DNA of 55,463 bases from Leifsonia sp. C5G2 (GCF_013359685.1 NZ_JABFMV010000019.1:1-55463), one strand, 5' to 3'. Numbered from the stretch's first letter, positions 8,178-19,877 are shown. Notes: generated by a model from the letters alone, not told the origin. Made by a program: numbers and translations.

Positions 8178-9143
8178 TCAGCGGGAGGAGGCGCGCAGCT
8201 CCGACGGGGATTCGGCGTAGGCGGCCTTGAAGACCCGGCTGAAGTGGGCCGCGTCGACGAAACCCCAGCGGGCGGCGATCGCGGCGACCGGCCGGTCGGC
8301 GTACAGCGGGTTGAGCAGGTCGCGCCGGCAGCGCTCCAGCCGGCGGGAGCGGATCCACGACGACACCGTCGTGCCCTGCTCGCGGAACAGCCCGTGCAGG
8401 TGCCGGGTGGAGATGAAGTGCGCGGCCGCGATCTGCCCGGGGCCGAGATCCGTCGAGGCCAGGTTGGCGTCGATGTAGCCGCGGATGCGCTGCATGAGCT
8501 GGTGGTGCGGGTCGACGGGGCCGCGGGTCACGTCCAGTTCGCTGGCGAACATCGTCGTCACGAGGTCCAGCGCGCTGTGCGCCAGCCGGGCGCCGGTCGC
8601 GCCGTTCAGCTGGTCGAGGTTGCCGACCAGCTGGGCGAGGAACGGGACGATGATCCCGCCGATGCCCTGGCGGCCGCTCATGCGCACGGCCGTGAGCTGC
8701 GCCACGACGTCCGGCGGCAGGTCGATCAGGTGCTTGGGGAACATCACCACCATGGTGCGGAAGTCGTCGTCGAAGACGAGCGAGTAGGGGCGGTGGGTGT
8801 CGTACACGGCCAGGTCGCCGGGCTGCAGCACGGCCTCCCGGTTGTCCTGGATGAGCAGCCCGGTACCCGAGAGCATGAGACTGAGCTTGAAGTAGTGCCG
8901 GTCGGCGCGGGCGATCAGCTCGGGCGTGCGCTCGACGACGTGCTCGGAGGCGCTGACCTCCGACACGTGCACCTCGTCGGCGGCGGCCGAACGGATCCGG
9001 CCCCAGAACGGGTCCGGGCGGTCGCTGGTCACATGGAGCGGCACGAACGACTCCGAGACCGCGGTGCGGAACTCGCTGAAGGTTCGGGCGATATTGGTGG
9101 TCACGCGGTCGCTGTCGCGTGCCTGCTGGGGGATGCTGAGCAC
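8178..9143 (-). CDS. AraC-family transcriptional regulator
   Basis: A 321-residue activator with an N-terminal AraC-binding-like (cupin) domain (about 30-200) and a C-terminal double helix-turn-helix (about 215-321: IAAAHFISTRHLHGLFREQG and IAARWGFVDAAHFSRVFKAAY). This architecture is that of the FeaR-like branch, which senses aromatic amines in the best-known case. I choose GTG at 9143 because GAGG lies 8 bases upstream; longer readings run into low-complexity sequence. It precedes the dehydrogenase-transporter operon on the same strand and probably controls it. Confidence 0.9.
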   Translation of the reverse strand: MLSIPQQARDSDRVTTNIARTFSEFRTAVSESFVPLHVTSDRPDPFWGRIRSAAADEVHVSEVSASEHVVERTPELIARADRHYFKLSLMLSGTGLLIQDNREAVLQPGDLAVYDTHRPYSLVFDDDFRTMVVMFPKHLIDLPPDVVAQLTAVRMSGRQGIGGIIVPFLAQLVGNLDQLNGATGARLAHSALDLVTTMFASELDVTRGPVDPHHQLMQRIRGYIDANLASTDLGPGQIAAAHFISTRHLHGLFREQGTTVSSWIRSRRLERCRRDLLNPLYADRPVAAIAARWGFVDAAHFSRVFKAAYAESPSELRASSR

Positions 9144-9174
9144 GGGCTTCACCTCACTGAGGGGATCGGACGAC

Positions 9175-9203
9175 GTTGTATACGATCCGTGATGTGGATC
9201 GTA
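9175..9203. promoter_or_regulatory. Operator-like palindromes upstream of the AraC-type gene
   Basis: GTTGTATACGAT (9175-9186) is centred on GTATAC and partly overlaps a second inverted repeat, TACGATCC (9181-9188) with GGATCGTA (9196-9203). The reverse complement ATCGTATACAAC resembles ATCGTATATCAT before the MFS gene at 11504. The site lies 32-60 bases upstream of the regulator start, in the 174-base gap to the divergent membrane-protein gene. Confidence 0.5.
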
Positions 9204-9317
9204 GCATCCGCTTCCGCGCCGCGGCCAGCGATCCGCCGCGATCGTCGTTCGCGGACCGGCAAGCACGCTGCGCGGCGCGCCAATCCTCGCGGCCGCACTG
9301 CCTCCTACGGTGACAGC

Positions 9318-9824
9318 ATGAGCGTCGCCGTCCCCGACAGGCTCCTGCCCGTGCTGGTGCCGGCGACCTCCCTGGCCGCGACGGCGGGCATGGCCACGTC
9401 CGCCGTCGCGCTGCTCCCGGCCATCGCCGCCGCCGGCGGGCTCGTCGCGCTCGCGGCCGCCTCCGGCCGGCGGGGCGGACCCGCCCACCTGGCCGTCGAA
9501 CCGCTCGGGATGGCCTTCATGCTGGTCCTCGCCGCCCTCCACGGCCGCGGCGAGACGACGGCCCTGGCGCCGCACGGCCACGACCACGGCTACGGGCCGG
9601 GATGGGTGCTCCCGGCACTCACACTGGCGGTCGTCGTCCTCTCCGTCCTGTGCCTCGGCTCCGCGCTCGTCCACGTCCTCCGGCTGCGGCCGCGGCGGGC
9701 GCACGCGCCCCAGGACCGCCGTCCCTCCCGCGCCCGACGGCGGCCGTCGGCGCCGGCCGCCGTGCTCTCGTGCGTCTCCGCCGCCGCGATGTGCGGGATG
9801 ACGGCGCACATGCTCGTGGGCTGA
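9318..9824 (+). CDS. Small integral membrane protein, His-rich loop
   Basis: A 168-residue protein with about five hydrophobic segments (15-50 in two parts, 65-80, 100-122, 145-165) and a histidine-rich loop HGHDHGYG (about residues 91-98) between membrane spans. A TACGGT -10 box (9306-9311) stands six bases before the ATG, suggesting a leaderless transcript. The protein family is not recognised. The histidines could bind a metal ion. A hairpin follows the gene. It is divergent from the AraC-type regulator and precedes the aldehyde dehydrogenase. Confidence 0.75.
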   Translation: MSVAVPDRLLPVLVPATSLAATAGMATSAVALLPAIAAAGGLVALAAASGRRGGPAHLAVEPLGMAFMLVLAALHGRGETTALAPHGHDHGYGPGWVLPALTLAVVVLSVLCLGSALVHVLRLRPRRAHAPQDRRPSRARRRPSAPAAVLSCVSAAAMCGMTAHMLVG

Positions 9825-9847
9825 CGGCGCCCCCGGACTTGTCCGTC

Positions 9848-9876
9848 CCCGCACGCCGCTGTGCCCGGCGTGCGGG
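9848..9876. terminator. Hairpin after the membrane-protein gene
   Basis: Perfect 11-bp arms CCCGCACGCCG (9848-9858) and CGGCGTGCGGG (9866-9876) around a 7-base loop, 24 bases after the stop codon. No T run follows, as is common in high-GC actinobacteria. Confidence 0.6.
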
Positions 9877-9966
9877 ATGCCGCCGGGCGCCCTGCGCGCG
9901 CCGACGCCCGTCGATATCGTCGGTCGCGCACGCCCCCGGGCGCCGCCGCAACCTGAGGAGAACGCC

Positions 9967-11442
9967 ATGACCGCCGCCGCTGAGACCGACCTGCTCGAGC
10001 GTGTGCCCACGGACCTTGCCATCGGGGGTGCCTGGCGCGCATCCGCCTCCGGTGCCACGTTCGCGGTCCACGACCCCGCCACCGGGCGCGAGCTGGTGCG
10101 GATCGCGGACGCGACCGTCGACGACGGCCGCCAGGCCCTCGACGCCGCGGTCGCCGCCGCCGACGGCTGGGCGGCCACCGCGCCGCGCGTCCGCGCCGAG
10201 ATCCTCCGCCGCGCATTCGACCTGCTGCAGGAGCGTCGCGACGACTTCGCCCTGCTGATGACGCTGGAGATGGGCAAGCCGCTCGCCGAGGCGCGAGGCG
10301 AGGTCGCCTACGGTGGCGAGTTCCTCCGCTGGTTCTCCGAGGAGGCCGTGCGCATCTCCGGCCGTTACGCGACGAGCCCCGAGGGCACCGGGCGGATGAT
10401 CGTCAGTCAATCGCCGGTCGGCCCCTGCTACCTGATCACGCCGTGGAACTTCCCGCTCGCCATGGCCACCCGCAAGATCGCGCCGGCGCTCGCCGCGGGC
10501 TGCACGGTCGTCATCAAGCCGGCGGCCCTCACGCCCCTGACGACCCTGTACTTCGCGAAGCTGCTGGAGGACGCGGGGCTCCCCGCCGGCGTCGTCAACG
10601 TGATCACCACGACGCGCTCCGGTGCGGTCTCGGCCGGGATCCTCTCGGACCCTCGGCTGCGCAAACTCTCGTTCACCGGCTCCACCTCGGTCGGACAGCG
10701 TCTGATCGAGCAGTCGGCGCAGAACGTGCTCCGCACCTCCATGGAGCTCGGCGGCAACGCCCCGTTCGTCGTGTTCGACGACGCCGATCTCGAGGCGGCC
10801 GTCGAGGGTGCGCTGCTGGCCAAGTTCCGGAACGTGGGCCAGGCCTGCACGGCCGCGAACCGGTTCATCGTGCACGAGGCCGTGGCGGAGGAGTTCGCCC
10901 GGCGCGTCACCGAGCGCGTGCAGGGCATGAAGGTCGGCCGCGGCACGGAGGAGGGCGTGGCGATCGGCCCCCTCATCGATGAGGACGCTGTGGCGAAGGC
11001 GGAGGAGCTCGTCGCGGACGCGGTGCGGCGCGGCGCCGCGCTGCGCACCGGCGGCTCGGCGGTGGAGGGCGACGGCACGTTCTACCAGCCGACGGTGCTG
11101 TCCGGCGTGCAGCCGGGAAGCGAGATCCTGCGCCAGGAGATCTTCGGCCCGGTGCTCGCGATCGCCACGTTCGCCGACGAGGACGACGCCGTGCGTCTGG
11201 CCAACGACACCGAGTACGGCCTCGTCTCCTACGTCTTCACGAGGGACCTCGCCCGCGGCCAGCGGATGATCGAACGCCTCCACACCGGGATGATGGGCCT
11301 GAACGTCGGCGTCGTCTCCAATGCGGCTGCACCGTTCGGCGGTGTGAAGCAGTCCGGTCTCGGCCGCGAGGGCGGGCTGGAGGGGATCCACGAGTACCTG
11401 AACACCAAGTACACCCTCACGCCGGACCCGTTCCGCGGCTGA
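9967..11442 (+). CDS. NAD(P)-dependent aldehyde dehydrogenase (GabD-like)
   Basis: A 491-residue aldehyde dehydrogenase. Visible are ITPWNFPLAM and the cofactor-contacting IKPA, FTGSTSVGQ, catalytic Glu in MELGGNAPF, catalytic Cys in GQACTAANRF (about residue 294) and EIFGPVL. Best fits the succinate-semialdehyde dehydrogenase branch. GAGGAG lies six bases before the ATG and TATCGT at 9914-9919 is a likely -10 box. It would complete the oxidation begun by the alcohol dehydrogenase across the locus, producing a carboxylic acid. Confidence 0.93.
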   Translation: MTAAAETDLLERVPTDLAIGGAWRASASGATFAVHDPATGRELVRIADATVDDGRQALDAAVAAADGWAATAPRVRAEILRRAFDLLQERRDDFALLMTLEMGKPLAEARGEVAYGGEFLRWFSEEAVRISGRYATSPEGTGRMIVSQSPVGPCYLITPWNFPLAMATRKIAPALAAGCTVVIKPAALTPLTTLYFAKLLEDAGLPAGVVNVITTTRSGAVSAGILSDPRLRKLSFTGSTSVGQRLIEQSAQNVLRTSMELGGNAPFVVFDDADLEAAVEGALLAKFRNVGQACTAANRFIVHEAVAEEFARRVTERVQGMKVGRGTEEGVAIGPLIDEDAVAKAEELVADAVRRGAALRTGGSAVEGDGTFYQPTVLSGVQPGSEILRQEIFGPVLAIATFADEDDAVRLANDTEYGLVSYVFTRDLARGQRMIERLHTGMMGLNVGVVSNAAAPFGGVKQSGLGREGGLEGIHEYLNTKYTLTPDPFRG

Positions 11443-11503
11443 GCGGCGCGGGCGCCGCCGCCGTCGTCGGCGTCCGAACACCGGCCGTTGCGTCGGATGC
11501 GAA

Positions 11504-11515
11504 ATCGTATATCAT
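11504..11515 (+). promoter_or_regulatory. Promoter/operator motif before the MFS gene
   Basis: ATCGTATATCAT (11504-11515) contains a -10-like TATCAT at 11510-11515 and closely resembles the site at 9175-9186 read on the other strand (ATCGTATACAAC). A common regulator for the AraC-type gene and the symporter gene is possible. Confidence 0.45.
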
Positions 11516-11574
11516 TGCCGGATCGGAGCGCCGCTCCGGACAACGATGTCGCAGCATTCCGGGAGTACACAACG

Positions 11575-12966
11575 ATGAGCACATCCCCTTTCACCCCGAC
11601 GGGAAGCATCCGTTCGCAGACGGACCGCCGCCGGGTCGTCTTCGCCACGGTGATCGGCACCACCGTCGAGTGGTACGACTTCTTCATCTACGCCTCGGCC
11701 GCCGGGCTCGTCTTCGGCGAGCTGTTCTTCGCGCCGGCGGGCCCCCAGTTCGCGACCGTGCTGTCGTTCCTGACGGTGGGCGTGAGCTTCCTCTTCCGTC
11801 CCCTCGGGGCTTTCCTCGCGGGCCACATCGGCGACCGCTACGGGCGTCGCGTCGTTCTCGTCGCGACCCTGATCCTCATGGGGGCGTCGACCGCGCTCGT
11901 CGGCCTGCTGCCGACCTACCAGGCGATCGGGATCGCCGCGCCCATCCTGCTCGTGCTGCTGCGCGTCCTGCAGGGCATCTCCGCGGGAGGGGAGTGGGGC
12001 GGGGCCGTGCTGATGGCCGTCGAGCACGCCCCCACCGCGAAGCGCGGGCTGTTCGGGGCGTCCCCGCAGATCGGCGTCCCGCTCGGACTGCTGCTCGCCT
12101 CCGGCACGATGGCCGTCATGACCGCGGTCGCTCCGGGTGACGCGTTCCTGGCCTGGGGCTGGCGCGTGCCGTTCCTGCTCTCGATCGTCCTCATCCTGAT
12201 CGGCTACTGGGTGCGCCGGCGGGTGGAGGAGAGCCCGGTGTTCACCGAGATCGCGGAGCGCCGCGAGCGCACCCGCATGCCGATCGTGCAGGTGTTCCGC
12301 AAGCACTGGCTGCTGGTGATCGTGGCCGCCTTCGTCTTCGCGGGCAACAACGCCGTCGGCTACATGACGACGGGCGGCTACATCCAGAACTACTCGACCA
12401 ACCCGGAGGGCCCGCTGAAGCTGGACCGCGGCCCGGTGCTGTGGGCGGTCGCGGCCTCGGCGGTCACCTGGCTGCTCGCGACCTGGTTCGCCGGCTGGCT
12501 GAGCGACCGCATCGGCCGACGCACCACGTACATCGTGGGCTGGATCCTGCAGCTGGTCGGAGTCTTCACCCTCTTCCCGCTGGTGAACACGGGAAGCATC
12601 GGCCTGCTGTTCCTCGGGCTCGCCATCCTGACGATCGGCCTCGGCTTCACCTACGGTCCGCAGTCCGCGCTGTACTCGGAGCTGTTCCCGGCCTCGATCC
12701 GCTTCTCCGGCGTCTCGATCGCGTACGCGATCGGAGCGATCCTCGGCGGCGCGTTCGCACCGACCATCGCCACCGCCCTGGTCCAGGCAACGGGGACCAC
12801 CCTCTCGGTCACCTGGTACCTCGCGGGGATGACCGTCCTCGGGCTGCTGGCGACGCTCGTCCTGCGCGACCGCACCGGCATCCCACTCGGTCCGGACCAC
12901 GAGGCGGAGCAGGCGGTCAGCCCCATCCGGGGACTCTCCCGCGAGCCGGAGCCCGCGCGCGGCTGA
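11575..12966 (+). CDS. MFS metabolite:H+ symporter
   Basis: A 463-residue 12-helix transporter of the metabolite:H+ symporter (MHS) group that includes ShiA, ProP and KgtP. Signatures: GTTVEWYDFFIYA in helix 1, the loop GDRYGRR between helices 2 and 3, and RVLQGISAGGEWGGA in helix 4. Imports an organic acid or zwitterion by proton symport. GGGAG precedes the ATG. It follows the aldehyde dehydrogenase by 132 bases with its own putative promoter, providing a second uptake route beside the ABC transporter (inference). Confidence 0.92.
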   Translation: MSTSPFTPTGSIRSQTDRRRVVFATVIGTTVEWYDFFIYASAAGLVFGELFFAPAGPQFATVLSFLTVGVSFLFRPLGAFLAGHIGDRYGRRVVLVATLILMGASTALVGLLPTYQAIGIAAPILLVLLRVLQGISAGGEWGGAVLMAVEHAPTAKRGLFGASPQIGVPLGLLLASGTMAVMTAVAPGDAFLAWGWRVPFLLSIVLILIGYWVRRRVEESPVFTEIAERRERTRMPIVQVFRKHWLLVIVAAFVFAGNNAVGYMTTGGYIQNYSTNPEGPLKLDRGPVLWAVAASAVTWLLATWFAGWLSDRIGRRTTYIVGWILQLVGVFTLFPLVNTGSIGLLFLGLAILTIGLGFTYGPQSALYSELFPASIRFSGVSIAYAIGAILGGAFAPTIATALVQATGTTLSVTWYLAGMTVLGLLATLVLRDRTGIPLGPDHEAEQAVSPIRGLSREPEPARG

Positions 12967-12980
12967 GCCCGGTGCGGAGC

Positions 12981-13784
12981 TCAGCCGGCCAGGAACCGCA
13001 GCAGGTGCGGGGCGAGGGCGTCGGCGGCGACGTCGTGGGTCTGGCCCGCGACGACCTCGACGCTCCCGTCCTGCGCTCCGGTCGCCACCCCCTCGGCCCC
13101 GAGGCGCAGGAAATCGGGCGTCTGCTCGCCCGCGAGCGCCAGCACCGGGACGGTCAGCGCCTGCAGCAGGTCGTCGGGCACGAGGCTGTCGCCCATTGCG
13201 GCGTCGTCGTACGCGAGCGTCGGGGCGAGGGCGAGCGTCGCGTCCCAGCCGGGGGAGCGGCGCATCCCCTCGATGCCCGCCTCCGGCACGCCGACGCGAC
13301 GGAGGAAGAGCTCGACCGCCGCCGCTCGGTCGCCCGAGGCGAGCGCGGCGAGCAGGTCGTGGGTGTAGGCCTGCGCGGACGGCAGCATCGGGTCGGGGAG
13401 GTACGGCGGCTCGTAGACGGCGACGCGGGGTACGCGGTCCGGGCCGAGCGCGACGGCGGAGGCGAGGGCGAGCGCGCCGCCGGACGACATCCCGAACAGC
13501 GCCGCTGTGCCGCCCGCGGCCTCCACCAGGGCGGAGAGGTCGTCGATCTCGCGGGCCACCGCGTCCGCGCGCGCGGACGGATCGGCGAGGGCGTCGCTGC
13601 TCCCGCCCCGCCCGCGGCGGTCGTACAGCACCACCGTGAGCCGGCCGCGGAGGGCGTCAGCGATGGGCCGCATCGGGCCGGCGTCGCGGAAGCACATCGC
13701 GCCGTCGACGAGGATCACCGCGGGGCCGTCGCCCGCGATCTCGTACTCGAGGGAGGTTCCGTCTGAAGAGGTGACCGTGCTCAT
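12981..13784 (-). CDS. Alpha/beta hydrolase
   Basis: A 267-residue alpha/beta-hydrolase fold protein. The oxyanion region is ILVDGAM, YDRRGRGGS is typical of the family, the nucleophile elbow is GMSSGG (Ser about residue 94), and a late GQTHD provides the candidate histidine. The ATG at 13784 has TACAGT seven bases upstream, consistent with leaderless transcription. It is convergent with the MFS gene. Substrate unknown; relatives include haloperoxidase-like esterases. Confidence 0.88.
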   Translation of the reverse strand: MSTVTSSDGTSLEYEIAGDGPAVILVDGAMCFRDAGPMRPIADALRGRLTVVLYDRRGRGGSSDALADPSARADAVAREIDDLSALVEAAGGTAALFGMSSGGALALASAVALGPDRVPRVAVYEPPYLPDPMLPSAQAYTHDLLAALASGDRAAAVELFLRRVGVPEAGIEGMRRSPGWDATLALAPTLAYDDAAMGDSLVPDDLLQALTVPVLALAGEQTPDFLRLGAEGVATGAQDGSVEVVAGQTHDVAADALAPHLLRFLAG

Positions 13785-13819
13785 GACGGACACTGTAGCC
13801 GCGGGCCCCTCCCCGGGGT

Positions 13820-14017
13820 TCAGCGGCCCTGCCGACGGCGGACCCAGAAGCCGATCAGCACGCCGCCGCCGATCGCGACGAGCACGCCGATCCCGCGCAC
13901 GAGCCACTGCACGTCGCCCGTGGCGGCATCCACCGCGAGCGGGCCGCCCAGCCCCACCACCACGAGCAGCACGCCGAGGACCAGGAACCACGGCGACCCG
14001 TTCGTGCGCTCGACCAT
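13820..14017 (-). CDS. Small two-helix membrane protein
   Basis: A 65-residue protein with two hydrophobic helices (about 9-28 and 38-58) and a basic C-terminus (RRRQGR). TAGGCT lies six bases before its ATG, the same leaderless layout as neighbouring genes, which supports it as real. Function unknown; family not recognised. Confidence 0.65.
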   Translation of the reverse strand: MVERTNGSPWFLVLGVLLVVVGLGGPLAVDAATGDVQWLVRGIGVLVAIGGGVLIGFWVRRRQGR

Positions 14018-14067
14018 GCCACGAGCCTACCGGCGAGCGGAGGGCCGGGCACGGCCGAGCGGCGACG

Positions 14068-17590
<3,523 letters not shown>

Positions 17591-17619
17591 CCCGCGCCGC
17601 TCCGTCGGCCGTAGCCGAC

Positions 17620-17691
17620 CGCGACTGCGGTCCCGCGGAACGAGTGCGCCCGCGCGACCCGCCGCACTCGTCCCCAGGGGTCGCAGTCGCG
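17620..17691. terminator. Nested hairpin between sufU and a convergent gene
   Basis: Outer arms CGCGACTGCG (17620-17629) and CGCAGTCGCG (17682-17691); inner arms CGAGTGCG (17641-17648) and CGCACTCG (17663-17670). A two-tier structure between convergent genes, likely a bidirectional terminator. Confidence 0.65.
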
Positions 17692-17713
17692 CGGCGCGCG
17701 TCCGGGAGCCGGG

Positions 17714-17995
17714 TCAGGGGACCGGCGCCAGGTCGACCTCGTCGGCGATCGCCTCGAGGGCCGACGGCAGGGACGGGAACGTTGTCCCGTAGACCAGTCC
17801 GGAGGGGCCGGCGGCCGTCCATGCCTGGCCACCCCGGGTGACGCGGCCGACGAGGTACCGACGATGCCCGCCGAGCACCTGCCGCTGGGCGATCGGGAGG
17901 GTGAGCGGGAACGCGTAGACGTCTCCCTGGGGGCTGACGACCAGCTCCCAGCGGGCCCGCCCCGGGTTGAACTTGCTCGTGAAGATGCGCGACAT
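17714..17995 (-). CDS. Conserved-looking hypothetical protein
   Basis: A 93-residue soluble protein with a basic N-terminus (SRIFTSKFNPGRARWELVVSPQGDVYAFPL) and an acidic helical end (ALEAIADEVDL). No signal peptide or membrane span. Family not recognised. Codon use and position between convergent and divergent genes look normal for the genome. Confidence 0.6.
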   Translation of the reverse strand: MSRIFTSKFNPGRARWELVVSPQGDVYAFPLTLPIAQRQVLGGHRRYLVGRVTRGGQAWTAAGPSGLVYGTTFPSLPSALEAIADEVDLAPVP

Positions 17996-18085
17996 GATCG
18001 ACCGTTTGTACCGCGCGGCCGCATCCCGTCGCCATGAAGATGACGACCTGTTGCGAAAGCCTGCGCTGGCGCCGCCCTGCGAGCG

Positions 18086-18583
18086 TCATCCGCCGAGACG
18101 CGCCAGCCACTCGGTCAGGATGCGCTCCAGCGCCGCCGCGTCGGCCGGGTCGAGCTCGTCCAGCAGCCGGCGCTCGTTCGCCAGGTGGTCGGTGACGGCG
18201 GCATCGATCGTCGCGCGTCCCTGTTCGGTGAGCCGGATGACGCGGCCGCGGCCGTCGGTCTCGGAGGAGCGGCGGGAGACGAGTCCGACGCGTTCCAGGC
18301 GGTCGAGGCGCTTGGACATGCCGCCGGTGGTGATCATCGTGTGCTCGGCCAGCTCGCCGGCCGTGCGCTCGTAGGGCGCGCCCGCGCGTCGCAGCGTGGC
18401 CAGCACGTCGAAGTCGCCTTCGGCCAGCCCGTGGGCGCCGTAGACCGTGGTGAGCTCGGTCGTGAGCCGCGCGGCGACACGGTGCAGCCTCCCGATCACG
18501 CCCTGGGGCGAGCTGTCGAGGTCGGGTCGCTCGCGGCGCCACTCCGACTGGATGCGCGCGACGGCGTCGGGTTCTGTCTCCAT
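18086..18583 (-). CDS. MarR-family repressor
   Basis: A 165-residue winged-helix regulator: dimer helices at both ends and the wHTH (FDVLATLRRAG, TAGELAEHTMITTGGMSKRLDRLE, SETDGRGRVIRLTEQG wing) in the middle. The ATG at 18583 has TACTGT (minus strand, 18591-18596) seven bases upstream. It is divergent from an EamA exporter and the two share a palindromic operator, so it most likely represses both itself and the exporter until a ligand binds. Confidence 0.92.
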   Translation of the reverse strand: METEPDAVARIQSEWRRERPDLDSSPQGVIGRLHRVAARLTTELTTVYGAHGLAEGDFDVLATLRRAGAPYERTAGELAEHTMITTGGMSKRLDRLERVGLVSRRSSETDGRGRVIRLTEQGRATIDAAVTDHLANERRLLDELDPADAAALERILTEWLARLGG

Positions 18584-18597
18584 GCCCTTCACAGTAC

Positions 18598-18630
18598 CTT
18601 CCATGGAAGCTAAAGTAGCTTCCATGGAAG
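18598..18630. promoter_or_regulatory. Double-palindrome operator between MarR and EamA genes
   Basis: TTCCATGGAA occurs at 18599-18608 and 18620-18629, 21 bp apart (two helical turns), and the whole 33-bp region is one larger perfect inverted repeat (18598-18612 with 18616-18630). The exporter's -10 box TAAAGT (18611-18616) is at its centre and the exporter start codon is inside the right palindrome; the regulator's -10 box is adjacent. A dimer pair bound here would block both promoters. Confidence 0.8.
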
Positions 18631-19574
18631 ATAATTCATCGAAGGGCGCCTGGCGGTGGATGCTCGTCACCGCCATCGCCCCCGTCGCCTGGGGCTCGAC
18701 GTACGTCGTGACCCGCGCCGTCCTGCCGGCGGAGCCGCTGTGGGGCGCCGTCATCCGGGCGCTGCCGGCGGGGGTGCTGCTGCTCCTGCTGAGCAGGAGA
18801 CGGCCGCGCGGCGCCTTCTGGTGGCGTTCGGCGGTCCTCGGCGTCCTCAACACGGGAGGCTTCTTCGCCCTCGTGTACGCAGTGGCCCAGCGGCTGCCGT
18901 CCGGCATCGCGGCGACGGTGATGGCGGCATCGCCCCTCGTGATGATGGCCGCCGCCCGGATCGTGCTGGGCCAGCGGCCCCGGGTCGTCGCCCTCGCCGG
19001 GGGAGTCGCCGGCATCGCGGGCGTGGCGCTCATGCTGTTCGGCGGCGACGGCACGATCGACCCGGTCGGCGTGCTCCTCGCAGTGGTCGCCCTGGTCGCC
19101 TCCTCCACCGGCTTCGCCCTCGCGACGCGGTGGGGCGGCGTCGACCTGGTGGCGTCCACGTCCTGGCAGCTCCTCGCCGGCGGCCTTCTGATGCTGCCGT
19201 TCGCCCTAGTCGTCGAAGGCGCGCCTCCCGCCCTCGACGCCGCCGCCCTGCTCGGCTTCGCCTACGTCACGGTGATCGCGACCGCCCTGGCCTACGTGGC
19301 CTGGTTCGCAGGACTCCGGCACCTCCCGGCCGGGCCGGTCGGGCTCGTCGGCCTGCTCAATCCCGTGACCGGGGTGGTGCTCGGCGCCATCGTCGCCGGG
19401 GAGGTTCTCACCCTCCGGCAGCTGCTCGGACTCGCGATCGTGCTGGCGGGCATCGCCGCGGGACGCGTGCGCCTCCGGGCCGGTCAGTCGCCGAGGGACT
19501 CCAGGAAGCTGCGCGTCGGCGCTAAGAAGGTCGACCCGGTCGCAGCCGTGGAGAAGTCCAGGATCCGGTCGTAG
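18624..19574 (+). CDS. EamA/DMT-family exporter
   Basis: A 316-residue, ten-helix drug/metabolite transporter with two EamA repeats (about 12-140 and 150-280). I choose ATG 18624 because TAAAGT lies seven bases upstream; ATG 18603 is an alternative. The C-terminal tail after IAAGRVRLR is not typical: it is read from the strand opposite the DyP peroxidase 3' end and lies within the 134-bp direct repeat 19441-19574, so this gene originally overlapped the peroxidase gene tail to tail. Controlled by the divergent MarR repressor. Confidence 0.9.
   Translation: MEDNSSKGAWRWMLVTAIAPVAWGSTYVVTRAVLPAEPLWGAVIRALPAGVLLLLLSRRRPRGAFWWRSAVLGVLNTGGFFALVYAVAQRLPSGIAATVMAASPLVMMAAARIVLGQRPRVVALAGGVAGIAGVALMLFGGDGTIDPVGVLLAVVALVASSTGFALATRWGGVDLVASTSWQLLAGGLLMLPFALVVEGAPPALDAAALLGFAYVTVIATALAYVAWFAGLRHLPAGPVGLVGLLNPVTGVVLGAIVAGEVLTLRQLLGLAIVLAGIAAGRVRLRAGQSPRDSRKLRVGAKKVDPVAAVEKSRIRS
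19441..19574. repeat. 134-bp direct repeat, left copy
   Basis: Matches 20751-20884 at 132 of 134 positions (differences at 19464 C/T and 19523 T/G). It contains the last 44 codons of the EamA gene and, on the other strand, a relic of the last 30 codons of the DyP gene. The 19523 change is silent in EamA but changes Phe to Leu in the dead DyP tail, as expected if only EamA is under selection in this copy. Confidence 0.95.
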
Positions 19575-19575
19575 G

Positions 19576-19875
19576 TCACCCCGGGGTGAGGGTCACTGCT
19601 CCGTCTCCTGTGTCGGAGACGGTTGCAGCAGTGCCCCAGCCCAGTGCCACCGCGATCGCGATCGACAGGCTGAGCAGGACGATCGCGGTGGTGAGGATCG
19701 CCACCGAACGGTGCCGCCGCCGGGCCAACCGCACCGAGACCCAGATCACGAGGGCGACCGCACCGATGAGTGCGGGCCACACGAGCGGGGCCAGAAGGCT
19801 GACTGCCACGGAGGCGGCAAGCAGCCGGCGGTCGGTCACGCCCGGGTGGGTCCGATCCACGGCGGGGGCAGTCAT
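19576..19875 (-). CDS. Small two-helix membrane protein of the insertion
   Basis: A 99-residue protein with two or three hydrophobic segments (about 19-50 and 58-80) separated by a basic loop (RLARRRHR). Its start lies two bases after the stop of the secreted-protein gene, with GAGG upstream, so the two are translated as a pair. Its stop codon is one base beyond the repeat boundary, so the original 3' end may have been changed by the insertion. Family not recognised. Paired with a secreted protein, it could be an immunity or export partner (inference only). Confidence 0.75.
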   Translation of the reverse strand: MTAPAVDRTHPGVTDRRLLAASVAVSLLAPLVWPALIGAVALVIWVSVRLARRRHRSVAILTTAIVLLSLSIAIAVALGWGTAATVSDTGDGAVTLTPG

Positions 19876-19877
19876 GG

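Noticed and set aside
19484-19780. A short minus-strand frame ending in a DyP-like C-terminus
   Set aside because: Only the last 30 codons are DyP; they are a relic in the left repeat copy joined to out-of-frame sequence of the small membrane-protein gene.
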